From Diplocloster modestus (GTDB taxonomy: Bacteria > Bacillota > Clostridia > Lachnospirales > Lachnospiraceae), in assembly GCF_019042245.1 (NCBI RefSeq), contig NZ_JAHQCX010000010.1, positions 1 through 64,000 of the forward strand: 64,000 bases of DNA. The letters run 5' to 3'. The translations under genes and the position numbers were made by a program. Of the stretch, positions 52,701-61,033 are shown piece after piece (positions within the stretch are counted from its first letter, which is position 1; each line of letters opens with the position of its first letter). The notes under the pieces were generated by a model, which made no database searches, was not told the origin of the DNA, and saw only the letters and a program-made list of their open reading frames with translations.

Positions 52701-55700
52701 AGTTCTCCACATAAAGTCCGGTAAACAGATAACTGCCTGCCGTATTGGTGCTGCCCGCAGCCAGCCGGTTCTCATCGTTCACCGCATCCTGTTCGGATTC
52801 GTAGAGCCCGAAGGTGACACCGCCCAGCGGGCTGTTGGTTTTGCCGTCGGTCTTGTATACCTGGATCTTAAATTCCTTCTGGTTCGTCACATAACTTGAC
52901 ACACTGGTTGTGTAGTCCGCCAGTTTCCCCTGCTCTACTGCATAAGGCCCGAAATACGTATCCTTCGTAAGATATCCCTCTGGCGCTTTTGTCTCTTTTA
53001 CATAATACTCGCCGGCCGGCAGATACCCGGATACCGCAGTGCCGTCCGTACCGGTTTTAAGAACCGCCCACTTGCCTTCAGAATCCTTCGCACGCTCCCA
53101 CGCGCCGCCGGTTTCCTTCCGGTAAATATCGAACTCTGCTCCGCCAAGGACCTGATCGGTATTGTTGGCGTCTGCTTTCTTAATCTTAAATTTACCGTAG
53201 ATCACTTTATTTTCGACCGCCGTACCGTCCGCAGTCCGCAGATAAGTGGTCTCGCCTATGGCTATGGTTACAGGAAATGCTTTTTTGATCTGCTCCGCCA
53301 GTGTGCCTAACGGCTCATATTCCGGATACTGGCTGCTATTCTTGCCAAGCTTTGTCTCCACCAGCCAGTAATCTCCGGCATCCAGCTTCCAGTCTATGAT
53401 CTTTCCAGCGGGGCCCGTAATCCTGTATCCGATATAGTTGGCGTCAGTACAATCCGCAGTCCTGTCGCCGCTGACATTTTTATAAATTCGGAATGTAACG
53501 TCCGGCAGAAGTTTCTGCGCATACCAGGCGTCACTCTTCTCCCCGAACACACCGGATTTTTCCAGGCTTAATATGCCCTGCCTGTTATTCGTAACCAGGA
53601 TCGGATCCGCCAGTCCGCCGCCCGCGGCTGCACCTGCCGCTCCCGTGATCTTTCCGGCCGCGATGGAGAATTCCACATCCGCTGCCAGTGTATAACCAGG
53701 ACAGCTTATTTCCACAAGCTTGTAATCCCCTACGGGCAGGTAATCGGACAGATAGGTATAATCACCGTTGCGTTTGGTCTGGAATGTATAGGTCTTTCCA
53801 CCTATCTGGTAATCCTCATAGTCTTTGCCGTTATACCTTTGCACCTTGAAGGTTGCGGCCGCATCCGTCACCGGATTTCCCAGATCATTCAGTTTCTTTA
53901 GCGCAAATTTACCCACTTTGGCAGGATTCCGGAACTTATGGTCCTCCAGCAGCTTCCCGTTATCCTTCCCGTTGTCTGTGGCCCCATTTACCTGACCGGC
54001 CTGAATCTCCAGGATCCGGTAGTCTGGAGAGGAAACCGTAATATCGACGATATCCGGCGCTTTCCCTCCCTCATATTTCGACTCATCCTTTTCTTCTTCT
54101 ATAATATACACGCCCTTCGGCAGCAGAATGCTGGTATAGATCCCGTTGGCGTTGGTGTAACCGGCAGCGGACGCTGATTCCGCTTTCCGGTATTTTATAC
54201 CGTTTCGCTCATAGGCACCGTTTGTATCTTCGACCGCCTGGTAGACATTATATTTCACACCGTTTACCCGGTATTCCTGCTCACCTGCGGTTCCCTGGTC
54301 TAGACTGGTCACCTTGGAGACCTGAAGCTGCCCCAGCTTATAATCCGAGAATACCAGTTCGGATGTAGCATGGCCGTCCTGGTCAACCGCCAGAGTCCGG
54401 ATCACAGTCTCATCATAATCATATCCGGCCGGAGGCACCAGTTCCGCTACGTAATAAGTACCCTCCTTCAGATCCCGGAAGGAGAAGCGGCCGCCGGCAT
54501 CGGTAACCGCCCACTGTACGATCTGTTTCAGATCCGGATCATCGACATAGGTCCCACCGGTCAGCTTCGCGGCCAGCGCCTTGCGAAATACCGTGTCGGT
54601 CGCCGCCTCATTGTCCCACAGATAATGAACCACGGCCTCAGCATCCGCCTGCGTGCGGAACAGACCGAAGTAAGCGCTGTACACACCCATATTGGTGTCC
54701 GCATCCACTTTACTTCCGTCGATCGTCGTTTCCGGATAATTGACCACCGTTACGGTGGATTCATTTCCTGCCGTCACAGTAATCGGCCCGGTCCACAGTT
54801 CATCCACAAAGTAACCGTCAGGCGCTTTCTGTTCATACAGATAATACGTGCCCGGATCGATCTCGATCGTCACTGCCGATCCGGTTCCGTCGGTACCGCT
54901 CTGCATCAGGTATCCGGTATCATCGGAGGAAGCGGATACCCTGACTTTCAGCAGCCAGACGTCGCTGCCGCCTACCAGGAACTTCTGTGCACCAGGAGTT
55001 CCCTCCGCCACCTGCTGATAGAGGAGGAATTCGGCTCCGTTTAACAGGGCATTGGTACCATGGCTGCGTTTAAACAGCCGCAGCCTGCCTCTTTCCGAAC
55101 GGTTATCGATATGCACCTGATTGGAGCCTGTAATCTCCTCAGACTGTCCGCTTGTAACATGGGCCTGATATATTTGTGCGGAAGCGGTATATTGATCCGG
55201 CGCGGCTGTTTCTTTTACCCAGTAATCGCCCTCCGGCAGCCATCCCGTCTCCTGTTTGGAAGGCATCTGTTCCATTCTCCATATCGGGAGATTGGGCTCG
55301 GATGTATCGGTTAACGCATCCTCGGTTAATTTTCTGTAGATCTCTATCGTCGCGCCGGCCAGCGGATATTTGCTCTCCCCGCTGGTGACGGAACCATCCT
55401 CCCCGGCAATCGGGAATGTACCGTATTTGTACAGATAGAGTTTCCCCATCAACCGGTTTGTAAGCGGATGATTCACATAGGTTTTATCGGTTTTCCCCGC
55501 CGCTATCGTAAACGGATGAGGCGCGGCATCCACCTCATATCCCTCCGGACTGCCGGCAGTCTCCTGCTCGATCAGCACATACTCCCCGGGTTCCAGCCAT
55601 CCCGACACCGCCTGGCCCTCTGCGTCGGTCGTCAGCGTACCCAGCACATCGGCTGTGGTATAATCGTTATCCCCGCGCTTTGCATAGATCTGGAACGTAA

Positions 55701-58700
55701 CATTCTCCAGTTTTTTCGCCGGATCACTCTCATCGATTTTCAGAATCTGGACTTTCCCTTTATCCGCACTGTTGTCGATCTGTTCTATATCGGTAATCCC
55801 GTAACCTTCTACATTTTCACCCGGGGCCACTTCGACTTTTACAGGGTCTGCCGGTACTGCGTGGCCGTCCGCACGGATTTCTTTGAGCCAATAGCTGCCG
55901 GCCTCCAGGTTCTCCCAGGCCGCCTGGCCGTTTTCGCCGGTCGTGCGCGTTCCAATCTGATTTGCCGGATCGGAGCAATCCGCTGCGCCGTTTTCCGATA
56001 CTGCCCGGTACAATTCAAACTGCGCTCCCTGTAAGGCTGCACGATCAGAACCTTCACAATCCATATTCGAGGTTTTATAGATTTTAAGCATACCGTTTGG
56101 TATATTTTCGATCTCTTTTTCATAGGTCAGATCCGCCTGCCAGCTGCCGCTGCCACTGGCCGGGACCGTAACGGTTACCGGTTCCTGATATACTTTATAA
56201 CCCGCCGGTGTTGTGGTTTCTTTCAGGAAATAGGTCTTTCCGGGTTCCAGGCCTTTCCATGCCGCGATACCGTCCTTGTCAGTCAAAACTTCTGTTCCGA
56301 CCGGCTGTGTACACGCCTCATCCCGGTACAGTGTAAAGCCGGCTCCGGCCAGCATGGCATTGGTTACCGAGTCTTTTTTCAGGATTTTCAGGCTGGCCAG
56401 CGGTTCATCCTTTACCTTCACCAGGGTCTGCACATTCTGGCTTACCGCAATACCGGCCCCATCAGCCGCAGCATTACCTCCGCCGTCGATGCCCCGGATC
56501 ACTTCGATCGTAATAGCATAACCTGCGGGCGCCTCAAGCTCCTTCACGTAGTAATTTCCCGGCTCCAGCAGCGAGGATAGCACAGTTCCGTCTGCGCCTG
56601 TCGTCAGCACATCACCGACAGCCTGCGTACAAGCCGGATCTTTAAATATCTGGAATTTGGCCCCGGACAATGTTTTCCCTGTATCCGTGGCATCCTGCTT
56701 CTGGATTTTAATCTGTCCATACACCGCGGTATTCACGATCTCCAGTTCAAAATGGACCGAATCTTCTGAGCCGACCGTAAATGGCTGTCTCCCCTGTATC
56801 TGCTGATACCCTTCCGGCGCGTTCTTTTCCTCATACCAGTACTGTTTCCCGTTCTCCAGATAGATCTCATTGGAGGTGGAATGCATGGAAGAATCCAGCT
56901 TGGTGGTCAGGGTGCCTAACAGCGCGCCGCCGGCAGGCGCATCGTATATTTCAAATACGGCGCCGGCCAGATCTTCCTTGTATAATCCGGCGACATCGCC
57001 CTTTTTGCTGATGGTCACCGCTATTTTCTTCCGGTTGGTAAGCGTTATGCTGTTTTCTGTGTTTGCGGACACGCCGGAAGCCGTGACCTCTACAGACAGC
57101 ACATAGTTTTCCGGAGCCTCGATCTCCCGGATAAAATATTTTCCCGCTTCCAAAGGCATAGACAGCGCTGTGCCGTCTTTGCCGCCTGTTTCCATGACGT
57201 AATCACTTCCGTCCGTATTCTGAACAGGCACGGCTCCGGCCGGAAGGGACGTAACCGCCGCATCATAAGGCCCATACAAATGGAACCTGGCACCGCCAAG
57301 CTTTTTATTGGGATCTTTTTCATCCGTTTTGATTATTATTAGCTTTCCTTTTGAGGATGTATTCTGGAATACCGGATGCGTGCTGGTACTTCCCGGATCA
57401 TGGACGGCCGGATATGTCACTCGGTTACCCGACACCGTCACATCGATCACCCGGTTATCGATCTGGTATTCCTTTCTCAGCTCATCGGACAAACCGGTTT
57501 CCTGGAGCAGGTAATCACCGCTTGGAACACAGTCAAAACGGATTTTTCCGTCGCTCCCGCTGACCGCCTGATAGGTTTTTCCGCCTGTTTTCCCCGTCAG
57601 GGTAAAGACAGCTCCCGCAAGTGCCTGGGTATTTCCGGCTGCATTGAGGCCCTGTTTCCAGAATTCAACGGCTCCCACCGTTTCCGCCATATCCGTTACT
57701 TTCAGAATATTTCCTTCCACCACCGCATTTTCTGTCTGGTCAATTTTTAAGGTACCGTCAAGAGCTGCTTCCACTTTCAGCCCCGTACCTTTCGCCAGGA
57801 GCGAAAATCCGGCTGGCGCGGCTGTTTCCTTCAGATAATACACGCCGGGCTTCAGTTTCGAAAAAGTTACCCTTCCATTTTCATTTACCGGAGTTTCAGC
57901 GCCTGCCGCTGCGGTTCCGCTGATATTATTTGCCAGAATCGTGCAGTCCTTATCTTTGTACAGCGCAAACCGGGCCGCACCATAGGTCTTTTGGGCCGAT
58001 GCGTCCAGAAGCCAGGACCGGCCCTCCATACCGACATATTTTTCCACCGTAATCGAGGTGCTGCCGCCCTCCGGTTCTTTTTCCCCCAGTTTTAAAGACG
58101 CCTGGCTCTCCTTTTGCGCCGGGTTCTGTCCCAGAAGCTGGTAATTCAGACGGGCCGTATTGACCAGATCGTAAATCACCGCCTCCGGCTCATTGGACGG
58201 CGTCAGATAAGGGGACTTTGGATAGCGTACAACGATTGTATAGATGGTTTTAACCGGCGTATTCTCCCGGACATTGGGATACTCGGCGGCCTGTTCCTGC
58301 GTCAGCTTATCTATGTAACTGATCTCCAGCGTTTTGATCGTATTATCCGGATTCTTCTGGATCGTATAGTCCGTACCCGGAGTCAGATTCTGCGGCGTAG
58401 TGTTCACAGTGGATCTGGCTGTCACAGAACGGACGGACACAGCGCCTCCGCCGGAGGGCAGTCCGGAAGACGGCAGTATATCCGTCAGTGAATAAGACTG
58501 CATAGCCAGGCGGCCGAACCGGTTCCATTCGCTTTCCCGCAGCCCCTGCGCATTTTCCGAAGCCGTACTGCTCTGGTTATATACGGTCAGTTCATAGGTG
58601 ACATCATAATATTCCTTATCGCTTTCTTCAACTGTGATCACATCTCCCCGGGTCTTCTGCACATCCCAGCCGTCGTCCGCACGTATGACCAGATCCGTCC

Positions 58701-59610
58701 CATCCGCATTCGGGCTCGCATCCCGGTCCAGCCGGATAGACTCGGAGGTGTTATCCTGCGTAAAATAACTGCTGAAATTAGCCGGTATCTCGAGCTGGGA
58801 GCCATCGGCGAAATCAAAGTTATCCGTCTTTAACGTCATGGCGATCGTCCGTCCGGTACCGGTTACCAGGCCCTGCTTTAACTGGAAAAACCAGGTGGTG
58901 GTGCCGTCCGCGTTCCGGATCGTACGCTGGCTGCTCACATCATCTCCGCTCCAGGCCACAGGATTGATCCCCTCCGGCAGCGTTACCTTGATGGTGGAGC
59001 TGGTATATTTGCCGCCGCCCGGAACATTATAGGAAACAGTATAGTTTACCGTATCTCCCGCGGTGACTTCTGTCTCGCTGATTGCGGCTGAGAACTCAAA
59101 GGTGACTTCCGGAACCGTATCAAACGTCTGCGCTTCCGGACCCGCATCTGTCTGGTTCTGGGGATCTGCAGACGGATCCACTGCCGACACTGCCGATTCC
59201 GGAGCGTCCGCCGGTTCCTGCGTGGGAAGCGCATTCTGATCGTTCCCGCCGGAAGAATCTCCTTCGGGAGTTACAGAAGGTTCCGGCGTGGGCTCTGACA
59301 CCGGCTCCGGCGTGGGCTCTGCTCCCGGCTCCCCAAAAGCCTCCGCCCCAGGGCTCCCCTCCGGCACAGCACCGGGTGTCACCATTGGCTCCGCTGTGGG
59401 GTTGGGTGTTTCTGCACCGGTATCCGGATCTGTACTGGCATTCGCATCACCTGCGCTCTTCTGCGTATTTGTCTGGGTTTCTTCTGTCTCCAGTTCCACC
59501 GCCAGCGTGTAATTGCTCGCCGTCACCCAGAGAACCGCCACCAGTACAAGAGCCATAATCCGCTTCCAATAGCTGATTCCGTATCCTTTCTTGTCATGTT
59601 TATATCTCAT
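46759..59610 (-). CDS. Giant multi-domain surface adhesin (SpaA/Cna-B and SdrD-B modules)
   Basis: A 4,283-residue cell-surface protein. In order: a membrane-export segment (RIMALVLVAVLWVTASNYTL), a Pro/Thr/Glu stalk (about 36-165), two larger beta domains (about 166-515), roughly twenty SpaA/Cna-B prealbumin-like modules of about 100-130 residues (517 to about 2815; each opens with a pattern like GKLIIIKTD and contains LxGAxFxLY and YxxKExxAPxGY), a 700-residue region of DUF11-like beta domains, five SdrD-B-like modules (from about 3512; for example GDYVWYDLNKNGLQD), a basic linker and the C-terminus LPAVRTGDHTPLWLYVGLFT ending in RRRRG. The modules are the type stabilised by Lys-Asn isopeptide bonds. 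The anchor looks like a sortase signal with an inserted pair of residues. GGGAGG precedes the ATG. Confidence 0.9.
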   Translation of the reverse strand: MRYKHDKKGYGISYWKRIMALVLVAVLWVTASNYTLAVELETEETQTNTQKSAGDANASTDPDTGAETPNPTAEPMVTPGAVPEGSPGAEAFGEPGAEPTPEPVSEPTPEPSVTPEGDSSGGNDQNALPTQEPADAPESAVSAVDPSADPQNQTDAGPEAQTFDTVPEVTFEFSAAISETEVTAGDTVNYTVSYNVPGGGKYTSSTIKVTLPEGINPVAWSGDDVSSQRTIRNADGTTTWFFQLKQGLVTGTGRTIAMTLKTDNFDFADGSQLEIPANFSSYFTQDNTSESIRLDRDASPNADGTDLVIRADDGWDVQKTRGDVITVEESDKEYYDVTYELTVYNQSSTASENAQGLRESEWNRFGRLAMQSYSLTDILPSSGLPSGGGAVSVRSVTARSTVNTTPQNLTPGTDYTIQKNPDNTIKTLEISYIDKLTQEQAAEYPNVRENTPVKTIYTIVVRYPKSPYLTPSNEPEAVIYDLVNTARLNYQLLGQNPAQKESQASLKLGEKEPEGGSTSITVEKYVGMEGRSWLLDASAQKTYGAARFALYKDKDCTILANNISGTAAAGAETPVNENGRVTFSKLKPGVYYLKETAAPAGFSLLAKGTGLKVEAALDGTLKIDQTENAVVEGNILKVTDMAETVGAVEFWKQGLNAAGNTQALAGAVFTLTGKTGGKTYQAVSGSDGKIRFDCVPSGDYLLQETGLSDELRKEYQIDNRVIDVTVSGNRVTYPAVHDPGSTSTHPVFQNTSSKGKLIIIKTDEKDPNKKLGGARFHLYGPYDAAVTSLPAGAVPVQNTDGSDYVMETGGKDGTALSMPLEAGKYFIREIEAPENYVLSVEVTASGVSANTENSITLTNRKKIAVTISKKGDVAGLYKEDLAGAVFEIYDAPAGGALLGTLTTKLDSSMHSTSNEIYLENGKQYWYEEKNAPEGYQQIQGRQPFTVGSEDSVHFELEIVNTAVYGQIKIQKQDATDTGKTLSGAKFQIFKDPACTQAVGDVLTTGADGTVLSSLLEPGNYYVKELEAPAGYAITIEVIRGIDGGGNAAADGAGIAVSQNVQTLVKVKDEPLASLKILKKDSVTNAMLAGAGFTLYRDEACTQPVGTEVLTDKDGIAAWKGLEPGKTYFLKETTTPAGYKVYQEPVTVTVPASGSGSWQADLTYEKEIENIPNGMLKIYKTSNMDCEGSDRAALQGAQFELYRAVSENGAADCSDPANQIGTRTTGENGQAAWENLEAGSYWLKEIRADGHAVPADPVKVEVAPGENVEGYGITDIEQIDNSADKGKVQILKIDESDPAKKLENVTFQIYAKRGDNDYTTADVLGTLTTDAEGQAVSGWLEPGEYVLIEQETAGSPEGYEVDAAPHPFTIAAGKTDKTYVNHPLTNRLMGKLYLYKYGTFPIAGEDGSVTSGESKYPLAGATIEIYRKLTEDALTDTSEPNLPIWRMEQMPSKQETGWLPEGDYWVKETAAPDQYTASAQIYQAHVTSGQSEEITGSNQVHIDNRSERGRLRLFKRSHGTNALLNGAEFLLYQQVAEGTPGAQKFLVGGSDVWLLKVRVSASSDDTGYLMQSGTDGTGSAVTIEIDPGTYYLYEQKAPDGYFVDELWTGPITVTAGNESTVTVVNYPETTIDGSKVDADTNMGVYSAYFGLFRTQADAEAVVHYLWDNEAATDTVFRKALAAKLTGGTYVDDPDLKQIVQWAVTDAGGRFSFRDLKEGTYYVAELVPPAGYDYDETVIRTLAVDQDGHATSELVFSDYKLGQLQVSKVTSLDQGTAGEQEYRVNGVKYNVYQAVEDTNGAYERNGIKYRKAESASAAGYTNANGIYTSILLPKGVYIIEEEKDESKYEGGKAPDIVDITVSSPDYRILEIQAGQVNGATDNGKDNGKLLEDHKFRNPAKVGKFALKKLNDLGNPVTDAAATFKVQRYNGKDYEDYQIGGKTYTFQTKRNGDYTYLSDYLPVGDYKLVEISCPGYTLAADVEFSIAAGKITGAAGAAAGGGLADPILVTNNRQGILSLEKSGVFGEKSDAWYAQKLLPDVTFRIYKNVSGDRTADCTDANYIGYRITGPAGKIIDWKLDAGDYWLVETKLGKNSSQYPEYEPLGTLAEQIKKAFPVTIAIGETTYLRTADGTAVENKVIYGKFKIKKADANNTDQVLGGAEFDIYRKETGGAWERAKDSEGKWAVLKTGTDGTAVSGYLPAGEYYVKETKAPEGYLTKDTYFGPYAVEQGKLADYTTSVSSYVTNQKEFKIQVYKTDGKTNSPLGGVTFGLYESEQDAVNDENRLAAGSTNTAGSYLFTGLYVENSGTKTYYLREISTVDNYQMNDTVYPVTITYTDSDQVTVTATPNPIPNMPYGNFAVTKTAAWNGVTVTLPGVEFKVYRVAAENVEHNDGDAPVDTIKTVLDVATNFATAVSKPLPSGWYEVVETLPDGFAPETGKTASVWVQVEDGKTNVKYKDTPVVNVPNKGKFLLKKYDGADGTDPASLHGLTGAQFELYKQQADHTYQLQIIDGEEKLTMSSPVYESGMLEPGNYRLKEIKAPSYQKADGTWVQFQLPEQTEFDFTIVEGITKEVVFHNSPKGTIQVSKQGVQYDENGLPIESARTMLSGVVFRLYTGSPADGVMNYVEVPDSERTTDGSGTCSWTDVSPGTYYIHEISAPDGYEVQEDDFYKVTVEDGRLVTDELLYRPLKADNPDLQADGVIGNDAVKGAILISKTDGDTGNPLTGAIFKVYAKDADGNYTREVDSVEVTRGDGMVKTRLLSAAKTGTTYLVKEVKAPDPYTLDDTYFPTEQEVTVYPFFEPAVNQTSNYVSFQNKKITEDMGNFVSSITKSIDDEDETVPSTQVQAEHSLMFEDYTVNFTLSGYADGANILGAREFTVTDNRVTLQYLQKLNDGSQIYTDLPQVNREDYQFNSVTIHPAYYADPAAAADAVLEYQFYGETVWRSYNNGHVYSLTADQTLPLDSLGGTVTGIRVHYQNVKKGFQLADAAKGITINATFHSREAVASADLPEVRRIVNSADLHWTEEVYNSEGVSENGTTADIRSSQVTALIPRAEDVMPTVKLTNMITNGSASGNQFAAGSTVAYRVTAENISTNDAVFRQPVLTFDLAAYTSLHQNFGSAGNGFKVIKKSMDAHGTPSYTEIPVDQYTLKETTVKAVAGTGSDGSPVTGEVDTTRYIFEFGPGVVLKPGESIMLELEAIIDYNKPQGAIKFTSPAHLSSNYTIPASAENKLGTSFLSPDNMQENPDIDDTIGQTEQGNREYLYEPVIVQTTDSSGTQLVKEISADNKNWSYTKPVTVNPTDEVYYRMTIYNFSPNPAKTIRLVDILPFTGDSYLFNAFVSRNTDIPSGAGFEEMLFESMDIPDKANVENYKFYYYVEATADVNSWETRTGNLYAEMPFFYDTLDSGNGRYENWGGRWTTGMPSDPGRITAIGMEITFKDSALLEYGDSFQMTLTMKTPGYTADEIEDYATKQMVNTAAVAVIRQAQTGIADSIGNEDRVESNDVAAKLVLPTGSIGDYAWYDNNNDGLQDDTDTPVPNLKVSLYQTVTSAKTGTSMEKLYATTTTDGVGKYLFTDLPCSYLKKGAAAGSEDPNDYVGGEFYRYRVVFAMLDDFSNTTRYEGGDRAKDSNIDENGSTDYVQLSVQIRDGKLYGEENMTLDAGFIRPYRLGNQVWLDWNRDGMQGTYIDVDGVEKPEPGVNNVGVKLYKVDGPDGSIEGLSPYATAVTASVNGEDGIYWFNNLPEGYYVVVFDTTTLVKEDGYTYRYMFTEDNVDTSRDAYDSDAVISPELHADDRIRKTQVIHLWPGTSPDLLADPHVDDRWDAGLTVYSALGGFCFDDENYTDMQDIYKPLPGTKVDLYQVVNGIREGSPVRTAMVGEDGKYYFDQLMEGDYQIHFTYPEGYTAVKPNVGTTTTDSDTKIFTDGDMSQGFTEVIHLPRDVADTTWDAGAYKLSTIGDYVWYDLNKNGLQDSNERGVAGVKVILQSRMDGGAWSSYASTTTDQNGRYLFTDLKSSTRYGIQYRVAFDFADGIKVTIPKQGEDTAVDSDAMFKIEGLGYVTMPIPTLEYGAEDLTWDAGIISTKGTIGDFVWYDKNQNGIQDEGEFGVANIPVALEICPSGEVDNENAWYVYAETRTNANGYYRFYDLDENYYRVRFQIPDQYNVTPANRGIGDNAHELDSDASREATGRWFYSRSFYLDVETKPEDLSWDAGVYLKTEARRDTRIVIKRTIVQHPTVYRYLPAVRTGDHTPLWLYVGLFTGMGILAAGLFLSWRRRRGSSGDGTK

Positions 59611-59702
59611 AATCTCAACCTCCCGTCATCAGTCTGACTTATTAATAAAGCGGACGCTCCGCTGCAAATCCTCTCTAAATAAATAATGATACCATGGCAC
59701 AG

Positions 59703-59718
59703 TCACACGGTTGTCACA
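59703..59718 (-). promoter_or_regulatory. Direct-repeat site upstream of the giant surface gene
   Basis: The minus strand reads TGTGACAACCGTGTGA, extended to a second full TGTGAC; the two TGTGAC copies are 11 bp apart. After 11 bases comes TATCAT as a likely -10. Geometry and sequence match the site at 46552-46567. The site lies between the adhesin and the divergent BTAD-type regulator. Confidence 0.68.
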
Positions 59719-59839
59719 TTATTTCTGATATATTGCAGGATTATTGTAAAAAAAATTAAAATAATGATTTATTTCTCTGTTATAATAAAATATAATAGAA
59801 ATTGAACATGCAGTTTACAAAAGCAGGGAGGAAAACCAC

Positions 59840-61033
59840 ATGGACCTAACACTACATATCAAAATGTTCGGTACTTTTACCATTTCCAATGACTATTACA
59901 AATTCACACCTACGAACAACCGCAGCCTTCAGGTGACCCGTCTGATCACCTATCTGCTGGCCAATAAAGAAATTCCTGTATCCAAAGATAAGCTCACGGA
60001 TATTCTATGGAGCGAAAGTGAAGATTGTCAAAATCCTGCCGGGGCGCTCCGCAATCTGGTCTATCGGGCCAGACAGGTGCTGGCTGATTTCTATCCCGCG
60101 GAAACCCTCAGGCCGGAATGCATTCTTTTTACAAACAACGCTTATCTGTGGAACCCCGATGTTCCCTGTGAGATTGATATTTATCAGTTTGAACAGTATG
60201 CGAATCTGGCAAAAAAAGAATCCGATCCCGGGGCACAGTTTGCATACTTTGAGAAAATGCATGATCTTTATGTGGGAGATTTCCTGAGCGCACAGTCCTC
60301 GGAGGAATGGGTGGTTTTTCGAAGTGTCTATTATAAAAACCTATACACCTGCTGTACCGTGGATATGTGCCGGTATCTGAATTCCATTGGCCGGTATGAG
60401 GATGTCATCGCCCTGTGCAATGCCTCCAGTATAGGAGACCAGTTAAACGAGGATCTCCACAAAGAGAAAATAAATGCCTACTTAAACAGCGATGCCGTAT
60501 CCCAGGCCCTGGATTATTATTATTCCGTCTCGGATCTCTTCTCTCAGAAATACGGGGTTGACTTAAGCAGTTCCATGCACGATATCTACAGAGAAATCGT
60601 AAAGCGCCTGCCGAACCATCAGCTGAATATCGCCAAACTGGAAGAAAATCTCCGGACGAAGAAAGATGACAACGGTACCTTCTACTGCAATTTTGACATC
60701 TTCAAAAACATTTACCAGATTAACCTACGGTCCGTCAGGCGCTCACAGAGTAAGCGTTACCTGACCTTATTTACCCTTACCGACCGCAACTATCCCGATA
60801 TCGTCACCACCGATATCAAGGCGGACATGGAAACCCTTCACCAGATTCTGGCCAAAAACCTGCGCAGCAATGACGTATTTACCCAATCCAGCCCCGCGCA
60901 GTTTTCTCTGATTCTGACCGTTGTCAACGAAAATGGCAGCCGGATCGCCATCAACCGCATTTGTGACCGCTATTATCAGCAGCACAAACATCCCAATGTG
61001 GAGATGGAGATCGAAAGCAAGCTGATCCAGTAA
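59840..61033 (+). CDS. SARP/BTAD-type transcriptional regulator
   Basis: A 397-residue cytoplasmic protein with GGGAGG upstream of ATG. Residues 1-95 form an OmpR-like winged helix (IKMFGTFTISNDYYKF, then ALRNLVYRARQVL), followed by a helical bacterial transcriptional activation domain (about 105-255; EIDIYQFEQYANLAKKE, DFLSAQSSEEWVVFRSVYY). The last 100 residues (RSQSKRYLTLFTLTDRNYPD, LRSNDVFTQSSPAQFSLILT) resemble a degenerate GGDEF-like domain without the GGDEF motif. It is divergent from the giant adhesin gene, so it is the best candidate regulator of the surface locus; that is inference. Confidence 0.85.
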   Translation: MDLTLHIKMFGTFTISNDYYKFTPTNNRSLQVTRLITYLLANKEIPVSKDKLTDILWSESEDCQNPAGALRNLVYRARQVLADFYPAETLRPECILFTNNAYLWNPDVPCEIDIYQFEQYANLAKKESDPGAQFAYFEKMHDLYVGDFLSAQSSEEWVVFRSVYYKNLYTCCTVDMCRYLNSIGRYEDVIALCNASSIGDQLNEDLHKEKINAYLNSDAVSQALDYYYSVSDLFSQKYGVDLSSSMHDIYREIVKRLPNHQLNIAKLEENLRTKKDDNGTFYCNFDIFKNIYQINLRSVRRSQSKRYLTLFTLTDRNYPDIVTTDIKADMETLHQILAKNLRSNDVFTQSSPAQFSLILTVVNENGSRIAINRICDRYYQQHKHPNVEMEIESKLIQ

